Notes under the pieces: model-generated
Told to the model about the DNA's origin: nothing
What the model saw: only the letters and a program-made list of their open reading frames with translations
Databases searched by the model: none
In this document: positions 5,753-10,576 of the stretch, piece after piece
Layout of the letters: every line of letters starts with the position of its first letter
How positions within the stretch are numbered: position 1 is the stretch's first letter
DNA from: JBOGED01 sp050743625
GTDB lineage: Bacteria; Actinomycetota; Nitriliruptoria; Euzebyales; Egibacteraceae
Reading direction: 5' to 3'
Assembly (NCBI GenBank): GCA_050743625.1
Contig: JBOGED010000367.1
Span: 1-10,576, forward strand
Length of the DNA: 10,576 bases
Translations under genes and position numbers: made by a program

Positions 5753-6826
5753 GTGGAACCCGTTCAGTTCTTGGATACTGACGGCACCCTGTTGAAGGGC
5801 GCCGAGGTGCGGCTCTCCGACGAGGAAGCCCTGGCGGGCCTGCGCCTTATGATGCTCTCGCGCGCCGCGGACCGGCGGGCTATCAGCCTGCAGCGCCAAG
5901 GGCGGCTCGGGACGGTCGCGCCGGTGATGGGCCAGGAAGCCGCGTTCGTGGGCTCGGCCATGGCCCTGGACCCGGCTCGGGACTGGATCGTGCCCCAGTA
6001 CCGTGAGATGCCCGCGCTGCTGCAACACGGCTATCCGCTGGAGTGCTTCTTCGGCTATCTCAAAGGCAACGCCGCCGCCGCCAAGATTCCCGACGGTGTG
6101 AACATGTTCCCCATCCAGATCGCGCTGGGGGTGCAGATTCCCCATGCCGTCGGGCTCGCGTGGGGTCTCCGGCTGCGGCAGGGGGTCGGGGGGAGGTCCC
6201 CCGGAGACGGGTCCGGGGTCGTCACCTGCTATTTCGGCGACGGCGCCTCGTCCGAGGGCGACTTCCACGAGGCCTGCAACCTGGCGGGCATCGTCAAGGC
6301 CCCGGTCGTGTTCTTCCTCTCGGACAACGGCTGGGCGATCTCGACGCCCCGTGGGATGCAGACCGCTGGCGCGACGTTCGCCGAGCGCGGCCCGACCTAC
6401 GGCTTCCCCGGCGTCGTCGTCGACGGGAACGACCTGTTCGCGGTCCACAAGGTGACACTGGATGCCGTCGAGCGCGCCCGGTCTGGCCAAGGCCCGACGC
6501 TGATCGAGGCCCGCACCTACCGCATGGGCGCGCACACCACCGCCGACGACCCAACACGCTACGTCGATCCCGCCGAACGCGCGGCTTGGGAGGGGCGCGA
6601 TCCGATCGACCGCGTCCAGCGGTACCTTGCCGCCAAGGGCATCTGGGACAGCGCCGCCGAAGAGGCGTGCGCCAAGGAGATCGGCGCGGAGATCGACCGT
6701 GCGGTCGAGATCGCCGAGCGCCACGCTCCGCCTCGCGTCGAAGACCTGTTCGAGCACTCGTTCGCGCGCCTGCCAGCGCGGCTGGAGCGCCAGCGTGACG
6801 AGCTGTCCAAGCGAGCATCGCCATGA
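5753..6826 (+). CDS. pdhA: Pyruvate dehydrogenase E1 component, alpha subunit (357 aa)
   Basis: Thiamine diphosphate-dependent E1 alpha, forming with PdhB the heterotetramer that decarboxylates pyruvate and transfers the acetyl group to E2 lipoyl groups. It follows the Gram-positive PdhA pattern closely: SLQRQGRLGTVAPVMGQEA (45-63), PQYREMPALLQHGYPL (81-96), PDGVNMFPIQIALG (113-126), GEGPTLIEARTYR-like GQGPTLIEARTYRMGAHTT (about 245-263). The cofactor motif is GDGASSEGDFHEA (162-174) through SDNGWAIS (190-197); Asp replaces the first Asn of the common NN pair. Phosphorylation-loop-like RMGAHTTADDPTRY is present. Branched-chain oxoacid specificity cannot be excluded, but the N-terminal FLDTDG and overall pattern favour pyruvate. 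Residues about 143-154 are a Gly-rich insert encoded by a hairpin-bearing G-tract. GTG 5753 is set by promoter spacing. The TGA overlaps pdhB as ATGA. Confidence 0.92.
   Translation: MEPVQFLDTDGTLLKGAEVRLSDEEALAGLRLMMLSRAADRRAISLQRQGRLGTVAPVMGQEAAFVGSAMALDPARDWIVPQYREMPALLQHGYPLECFFGYLKGNAAAAKIPDGVNMFPIQIALGVQIPHAVGLAWGLRLRQGVGGRSPGDGSGVVTCYFGDGASSEGDFHEACNLAGIVKAPVVFFLSDNGWAISTPRGMQTAGATFAERGPTYGFPGVVVDGNDLFAVHKVTLDAVERARSGQGPTLIEARTYRMGAHTTADDPTRYVDPAERAAWEGRDPIDRVQRYLAAKGIWDSAAEEACAKEIGAEIDRAVEIAERHAPPRVEDLFEHSFARLPARLERQRDELSKRASP
6179..6219 (+). repeat. G-rich palindromic in-frame insert within pdhA
   Basis: About 36-41 bases of G-runs encoding QGVGGRSPGDGSG (143-155), containing the hairpin CGGGGG (6187-6192), GAGGT, CCCCCG (6198-6203). 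Related E1 alpha proteins have only a few residues between the preceding helix (GLRLR) and the strand leading to the GDG motif, so this looks like an inserted repeat that kept the frame. Confidence 0.5.
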
Positions 6827-7800
6827 CGGTGATGACGATGGTCCAGGCGATCCGCACCGCGTTGTTCGAGGAGATGGCGCGCGACGAGCGCGTGATGGTG
6901 CTCGGCCAGGACATCGCGCGGCTGGGCGGGGTGTTCCGGGCGACCGAGGGGCTGCGCGACGCCTACGGATCGGACCGCGTGGTCGACACCCCACTGGCCG
7001 AGGGCGTGATCATCGGCTCGGCCCTGGGACTCGCGGTGGCCGGCATGGTGCCCGTCGCCGAGATCCAGTTCCTGGGGTTCGCCCATCAGGCGTTTCACCA
7101 GATCGGCGCGCAGGTGGGGCGGTTCCGCTTCCGCACCCATGGCAGGTTCGGGGCACAAGTGACGATTCGGGCGCCATTCGGCGGAGGCGTGCGCACGCCT
7201 GAGCTGCACTCGGACGCGCTGGAGGCCCAGTTCGTCCAATGCCCGGGATTGAAGGTCGTGATGCCGGCGACCGCGCACGACGCGAAGGGCCTCCTTCTGG
7301 AGGCGATCCGCGACCCTGACCCGGTCCTGTTCTGCGAGCCGCTCCGTGGCTACCGGCTGGTCAAAGGCGAGGTGCCGGACGGCGACTACACCGTGCCATT
7401 CGGGCAGCTCCGCGAAGCGCGGGCTGGCGAGGACCTGACACTCGTGGCGTGGAGCGCGGCGGTGCAGGTCGCCGAGCAGGCCGCCGAGCGGCTCGCCGAG
7501 GAGGGCATCTCGGCCCAGGTGCTCGATCTGCGAACCCTCGTACCCCTGGACGTCGATGGCCTCGTCAAGGCGGTCGAGCGGACGGGTCGCTGCGTGGTCG
7601 TCCATGAGGCTCCCCTGTCGGCTGGGTTCGGCGCCGAGGTCATCGCCACGATCCAAGAGGAGGCCTTCTACTCCTTGGAGGCGCCGATCGCCCGCGTCAC
7701 CGCCCCCGACACGCCCTATCCCCTCGCCGGCGTCGAGGACCTCTACATCCCCACCGTCGACCGCGTCATCGACGCCGCCCGCAGGACGGTGAAGTCATGA
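6823..7800 (+). CDS. pdhB: Pyruvate dehydrogenase E1 component, beta subunit (325 aa)
   Basis: Beta subunit of the E1 heterotetramer, cytoplasmic, contributing to cofactor binding and to docking on E2. The sequence tracks the Gram-positive PdhB family end to end: MTMVQAIRTAL (4-14), GGVFRATEGL (35-44), VDTPLAEGVI (54-63) with Glu60, the residue expected to activate thiamine diphosphate, AEIQFLGFAHQAF (79-91), IRAPFGGGVRTPELHSDALE, LRTLVPLDVDGLVKAVERTGRCVVVHEA, and the C-terminal PDTPYPLAGVEDLYIPTVDRV. The length is normal. ATG 6823 overlaps the pdhA stop as ATGA, and ATG codons at 6832 and 6838 are weaker alternatives. Its own TGA overlaps pdhC as ATGA, so E1 alpha, E1 beta and E2 are probably translated in coupled fashion. 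No anomalous residues were noticed. Confidence 0.95.
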   Translation: MTVMTMVQAIRTALFEEMARDERVMVLGQDIARLGGVFRATEGLRDAYGSDRVVDTPLAEGVIIGSALGLAVAGMVPVAEIQFLGFAHQAFHQIGAQVGRFRFRTHGRFGAQVTIRAPFGGGVRTPELHSDALEAQFVQCPGLKVVMPATAHDAKGLLLEAIRDPDPVLFCEPLRGYRLVKGEVPDGDYTVPFGQLREARAGEDLTLVAWSAAVQVAEQAAERLAEEGISAQVLDLRTLVPLDVDGLVKAVERTGRCVVVHEAPLSAGFGAEVIATIQEEAFYSLEAPIARVTAPDTPYPLAGVEDLYIPTVDRVIDAARRTVKS

Positions 7801-9047
7801 GCACTCATGAGTTCCGGCTGCCCGATATCGGCGAGGGCCTGAGCGAAGGCGAGATCGTGACCTGGCGAGTCGCGGTCGGCGATCGGGTCGCCCGGGATCA
7901 GATCATCGTGGAGGTCGAGACGGACAAGTCGATCGTCGAGCTGCCATCCCCCTCCGACGGTGTCATCGCCGAGCTGGGGGGAAAGCCCGGCGACATCATC
8001 CCGGTGGGCGCGATGCTGGCGACGCTGCAGGTCGACGGGGTCGACGGGGTCGAGGGGGTCGACGGGGTCGACGGGGTCGACGGGGTCGACGGCCCCGTCG
8101 CAACCGCGCCGGCGCGGCGCATCCTCGCGTCACCCGCGACCCGCAAGCTCGCGGTGGAGCTGGGCGTCGACCTGGCGCGGGTCCAAGGGTCGGGGCCAGG
8201 TGGGCGCGTGTCGAAGGAGGATGTGCAGGCCGCGGCGGCGACCGCGGTAGAGGTCGATACCTCCCCCGAACGAGGATTTAGGGGCAAATACGCCCCGACG
8301 CGTCGACAGCGTCGAGGCCCGCCTCCCCAGCTCCCGCTGGGGACCCCGAAATCCCTGTTCGGGGAAACGGAGACGGTTCCGCTGCGTGGGCTGCGGCGGC
8401 GGATCGCGCAGACGATGACGCAAGCGTGGCAACAGATCCCGCACATCACGGACTTCCGCGAGATCGACGCAACCCGGTTGGTCGAGGCGCGAGCGCGCTT
8501 AAGGGATCGGATCGGCCCAGAGCTCACCTACTCGCCGCTGTTGGTCGCGGCGGTGGCAGCCACGCTCCCGCGCCATCCGGCGTTGAACGCGAGCCTCGAC
8601 CTGGACGCCGAGACGATCACCTATCACCCGCGTTGCCACATCGGCATCGCCACCGCGACCGACGACGGGCTGATCGTCCCGGTGCTGCACGACGCCGACC
8701 GCAAGTCGCTGGCCGAGATCGCCGCCGAGGTCTCGGCGTTGGCGCAGGCAGCGCGCTCGCGAACCGTAAGACCCGAGCAGACCGCAGGCGGGACCTTCAC
8801 GATCACGAACTTCGGCAGCTACGGCGGGTGGCTCGGCACACCGGTGATCCGCCCACCCGAGGCCGCGATCGCCGGCTTCGGCCGGATTCACGACGCGGTC
8901 GTCCCCGTGGACGGCATCCCCGCCGTTCGGGCGCTGCTGCCCATGGTCGTCGCCGCGGACCACCGGCTGATCGACGGCGACGTGCTCGGCAGGTTCGCGG
9001 CCGACCTCGCGGAGCTGCTCGCCGACCCCGTGCTGCTGCTGGCCTAG
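7797..9047 (+). CDS. pdhC: Dihydrolipoamide acetyltransferase, E2 core of pyruvate dehydrogenase (416 aa)
   Basis: Core E2 enzyme: carries acetyl groups on lipoyl-lysine and transfers them to CoA. Domains: one lipoyl domain (1-78) with Lys44 in VETDKSIVE; a linker of seven Val-Asp/Glu-Gly triplets (79-99); a peripheral subunit-binding domain (about 107-145, ILASPATRKLAVELGVDL...GSGPGGRVSKEDV) that docks E1/E3; a second linker (about 146-190); and the catalytic domain (about 193-416) with TNFGSYGG and the active-site DHRLIDGD, His389 and Asp393. Instead of the usual Ala/Pro-rich linkers, the first is a 9-bp minisatellite and the second is encoded by a 101-bp palindromic element (8264-8364) that keeps the frame, giving a basic stretch with QRRGPPPQ. 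ATG 7797 overlaps the pdhB stop; AGGA lies 10 bases upstream. The TAG stop falls inside a dispersed repeat. Acetyl versus branched-chain acyl specificity is inferred from the neighbours. Confidence 0.93.
   Translation: MSTHEFRLPDIGEGLSEGEIVTWRVAVGDRVARDQIIVEVETDKSIVELPSPSDGVIAELGGKPGDIIPVGAMLATLQVDGVDGVEGVDGVDGVDGVDGPVATAPARRILASPATRKLAVELGVDLARVQGSGPGGRVSKEDVQAAAATAVEVDTSPERGFRGKYAPTRRQRRGPPPQLPLGTPKSLFGETETVPLRGLRRRIAQTMTQAWQQIPHITDFREIDATRLVEARARLRDRIGPELTYSPLLVAAVAATLPRHPALNASLDLDAETITYHPRCHIGIATATDDGLIVPVLHDADRKSLAEIAAEVSALAQAARSRTVRPEQTAGGTFTITNFGSYGGWLGTPVIRPPEAAIAGFGRIHDAVVPVDGIPAVRALLPMVVAADHRLIDGDVLGRFAADLAELLADPVLLLA
8031..8093 (+). repeat. 9-bp coding minisatellite, seven units, in pdhC
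   Basis: Seven tandem copies of GTCGACGGG begin at 8031, 8040, 8049, 8058, 8067, 8076 and 8085. Unit 3 reads GTCGAGGGG (Glu instead of Asp) and the last ends in C. They encode Val-Asp-Gly repeats as the linker after the lipoyl domain. Changes in copy number would keep the frame. Confidence 0.9.
8264..8364. repeat. 101-bp palindromic element inserted in frame in pdhC
   Basis: The 21-bp ends at 8264-8284 and 8344-8364 are inverted copies matching at 18 of 21 positions, each starting CCCCGAAC when read inward. Inside are the hairpins GGGGC-AAATAC-GCCCC (8281-8296) and CCCCAGC-TCCC-GCTGGGG (8325-8342), and the direct repeat GCGTCGA. It encodes about residues 156-190, outside any folded domain. 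The structure suggests a MITE- or REP-like element. No clear target-site duplication was seen. Confidence 0.65.
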
Positions 9048-9078
9048 ACCTGGATGCACGGACCGCACGGAGACGTGA
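9041..9078 (+). repeat. Dispersed inverted repeat, copy 2 (end of pdhC)
   Basis: GGCCTAGACCTGGATGCACG, seven bases, then CGGAGACGTGA; the inverted partner of 5605-5641. It includes the pdhC stop (TAG 9045-9047). In this copy CACG-GAGA-CGTG (9066-9077) could fold into a 4-bp stem closed by a GNRA-type tetraloop. It points toward lpd. Confidence 0.6.
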
Positions 9079-9143
9079 GCACGCAACGCCGACAACTGCG
9101 CGCGCCACGCCTCACCGCTCCAAACCAAAGGACGAGCTAGCTC
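9048..9143 (+). other. pdhC-lpd spacer with a possible 28-codon leader ORF and the lpd ribosome site
   Basis: The spacer interrupts the otherwise overlapping operon. AAGGA at 9128-9132 lies 11 bases before the lpd ATG and is the likely ribosome site. An ATG at 9054 opens 28 codons (MHGPHGDVSTQRRQLRAP...) ending in TAG at 9138-9140, three bases before lpd. It has no clear ribosome site, and the partner repeat at 5605-5641 would encode only MHDHAET, so coding potential is doubtful. Confidence 0.35.
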
Positions 9144-10535
9144 ATGGTCGTTGGCGAGGTCCCCGAGGGTCTCGACCTTCTCGTGGTGGGAGCGGGGCCG
9201 GGCGGGTACACCGCCGCGCTGCGGGCGGCGCGGCTCGGCCGCCAGGTGACGCTCGTCGACGGGGACGGAGCGGCGGGGGTTGGCGGCGTCTGCCTACGGA
9301 CGGGCTGCATCCCGAGCAAAGCCTTGATCGAGATGGCGGACACGGTGCATCGGGCCAAGGCGTGGACCGACACTGGTCCCGTGGACCTCGCGCGGTTCCA
9401 ATCTTTCAAAGAGCAGGCTGTGCGCCGGCTTGGCGACGCCGTCCGGCGCGAGCTCGACGAGGCGGGCGTACGCATACTCCAAGGGCGCTTCTGCTTCACG
9501 CGCCCTGGGCAGGGCGCGGTCCAGCGGGACGACGGCGGTCCCTCGGGGTTCGTCGAGTTCAAGGACGTGATCCTGGCGACGGGATCGCGGGCGGTTCAGC
9601 TCGGGGTGATACGCGAAGACGGAGGGCACGTGGTCGACTCCGCCGGGGCGTTGGCGCTGGACGCGCTGCCAAGCAGCGCTGCCGTGATCGGCGGCGGCTA
9701 CGTCGGTGTCGAGCTGGGAACCGCTTTCGCGAAGCTGGGGGCCAACGTGGCCATCGTCGAGGCGATGGACCGGCTGCTCCCCGGGATGCCGGCCGCGGTC
9801 GCGCGTCCCGTGCGACGGCGGCTCGCGGCGCTGGGAGTCCAGGTGCTCCTCGGTGCCCAGGCCAGCGGCTTCGACGGTGCCCGGCTGAAGGTCGAGACCG
9901 CTCAAGGCTCCGCGGAGGTCGAGGTCGCGGTTGTCATCGTGGCCGTGGGAAGGCGGCCGAACATCGACAACCTGGGGCTGGAGTTGATCGGCATTCGGCC
10001 GGGGCCGGGCGGGCTGCTCGAGGTCGGGAAGGACCGGCGGATCGCCCCGCACGTCGCGGCCATCGGCGATCTCACCCCCGGCCCCGCGCTCGCGCACAAG
10101 GCCATGGCCGAGGCTGAGGTCGCCGCCGACGCGCTCTGCGGTCGTCCCGCCGTGTTCGACCCCGCCGCCATCCCCGCCGTCGTGTTCGGCGACCCAGAGG
10201 TCGCCGTCGCCGGGCTGTCCGACGAGGACGCCCGCGCCGCTGGCATCACCGCCCGCGTCGTCGCGGTCCCACTGGCCGTATCAGGCCGGGCGGCGACGAT
10301 GGGTGCTGATGAAGGCTTCGCCCGCCTCGTCGTCGACACCGACGCCGACGCGGTCGTGGGCGCGCAGATCGTCGGCCCCCACGCTTCCGAGCTCATCGCC
10401 GAGGCCGTCCTCGCCATCGAGATGGCCGCCTCACCCACCGATCTCGCCGCGACCATCCACCCGCACCCCACCCTCAGCGAACTCCTCGCCGACGCCGCCC
10501 GCCGCGCCAGCCGGCCTAATCCTGCACTGAGATGA
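9144..10535 (+). CDS. lpd: Dihydrolipoamide dehydrogenase, E3 (463 aa)
   Basis: Flavoenzyme that reoxidises the dihydrolipoyl groups of E2 with NAD+, the last step of the pyruvate dehydrogenase cycle; the protein may also serve other 2-oxoacid dehydrogenases. Visible: the FAD-binding GAGPGG (16-21); the redox disulfide GGVCLRTGCIPSKAL with Cys50 and Cys55; ATGS (145-148); the NAD-binding GGGYVG (183-188) followed by Glu in IVEA; the second FAD motif AAIGDLTPGPALAHKAMAE; and the C-terminal HPHPTLSE with catalytic His441 and Glu446. All catalytic residues are present and the length is normal. ATG 9144 is preceded by AAGGA at 11 bases. It follows pdhC by 96 bases, so it is probably co-transcribed but could have its own promoter. 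The TGA stop (10533-10535) sits inside the left arm of an inverted repeat that may end the transcript. Confidence 0.95.
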   Translation: MVVGEVPEGLDLLVVGAGPGGYTAALRAARLGRQVTLVDGDGAAGVGGVCLRTGCIPSKALIEMADTVHRAKAWTDTGPVDLARFQSFKEQAVRRLGDAVRRELDEAGVRILQGRFCFTRPGQGAVQRDDGGPSGFVEFKDVILATGSRAVQLGVIREDGGHVVDSAGALALDALPSSAAVIGGGYVGVELGTAFAKLGANVAIVEAMDRLLPGMPAAVARPVRRRLAALGVQVLLGAQASGFDGARLKVETAQGSAEVEVAVVIVAVGRRPNIDNLGLELIGIRPGPGGLLEVGKDRRIAPHVAAIGDLTPGPALAHKAMAEAEVAADALCGRPAVFDPAAIPAVVFGDPEVAVAGLSDEDARAAGITARVVAVPLAVSGRAATMGADEGFARLVVDTDADAVVGAQIVGPHASELIAEAVLAIEMAASPTDLAATIHPHPTLSELLADAARRASRPNPALR

Positions 10536-10575
10536 GAATCGGCGGCACGTCGCCCGGTTTGCCGGATTCTCATCT
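10530..10575 (+). terminator. Inverted repeat overlapping the lpd stop codon, probable terminator
   Basis: AGATGAGAATC (10530-10540) pairs perfectly with GATTCTCATCT (10565-10575). GGC (10541-10543) and GCC (10561-10563) extend the stem past one bulged base. TT begins after the stem, but the window ends there, so a U-run cannot be judged. It would close the pdh-lpd operon; being symmetric, it could also be bidirectional, or the end of a mobile element. Confidence 0.5.
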
Positions 10576-10576
10576 T

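Noticed and set aside
5489..6994. 501-codon minus-strand open frame opposite pdhA
   Set aside because: It is antisense to a clear E1 alpha gene, lacks any recognisable domain and is Arg/Pro/Gly-rich, as expected of a GC-rich shadow frame.
6559..7656. 365-codon minus-strand open frame opposite pdhA/pdhB
   Set aside because: It crosses the pdhA-pdhB junction antisense, with no domain; a shadow of conserved coding sequence.
8031..8093. CRISPR-like array
   Set aside because: The 9-bp units are contiguous, without spacers, and encode an in-frame linker; no cas genes are present.
8426..10117. 563-codon plus-strand open frame across pdhC and lpd
   Set aside because: It is out of frame with two well-supported genes, spans their boundary, and is composed almost entirely of Arg/Gly/Ala/Asp; an artefact of high GC.
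5753..10535. Branched-chain oxoacid dehydrogenase (bkd) operon
   Set aside because: The complex architecture is shared, but E1 alpha and beta follow the Gram-positive PdhA/PdhB sequence pattern closely, so pyruvate is the better call; this is not excluded experimentally.

Overview
The window is strongly GC-rich with GC-rich third codon positions, frequent GTG starts, 4-base stop/start overlaps and a likely leaderless promoter of TTGAC-N18-TAnnnT form. That combination fits an actinobacterial chromosome (Actinomycetota). I cannot fix the lineage further, and no replicon, phage or transposase gene is visible.

Layout. Genes from 4 to 5432 all lie on the minus strand and those from 5753 to 10535 all lie on the plus strand, diverging from a 320-base regulatory gap (5433-5752). 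Read in its own direction, the minus half is: a NarL-type two-component pair (histidine kinase 5432-4584, response regulator 4587-3913, overlapping by GTGA); a 9-bp-stem hairpin; a secreted prokaryotic phospholipase A2 (from 3795); an acyltransferase-3 membrane protein; and an Aquifex/Halobacterium-type aconitase (1971-4). The plus half is a complete pyruvate dehydrogenase operon: pdhA (E1 alpha) and pdhB (E1 beta), then pdhC (E2), joined by ATGA overlaps, then lpd (E3) after a 96-base gap, closing with an inverted repeat that overlaps the lpd stop codon.

How the genes fit together. The pdh-lpd genes encode all subunits that convert pyruvate to acetyl-CoA, and aconitase acts just downstream in the citrate cycle. 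The phospholipase A2 and the acyltransferase could both act on acyl groups at the membrane, but that link is inference. The two-component system lies between these halves and its target is unknown.

Most unusual points: (1) the phospholipase A2 reading frame shifts by -1 near 3304, and the shifted frame carries the expected end of the phospholipase and runs without a stop into the acyltransferase, then 215 bases into the aconitase gene; (2) pdhC carries in its linkers a 9-bp minisatellite coding (Val-Asp-Gly)x7 and a 101-bp in-frame palindromic element with 21-bp inverted ends; (3) pdhA has a G-rich, hairpin-containing, in-frame insert just before the thiamine diphosphate motif; (4) a 37-38 base sequence occurs in inverted orientation on both sides of pdhABC; (5) the pdhA promoter appears leaderless with a perfect inverted repeat between -35 and -10. 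I see no wholly new multi-gene system. The phospholipase/acyltransferase arrangement is the best candidate for something undescribed.
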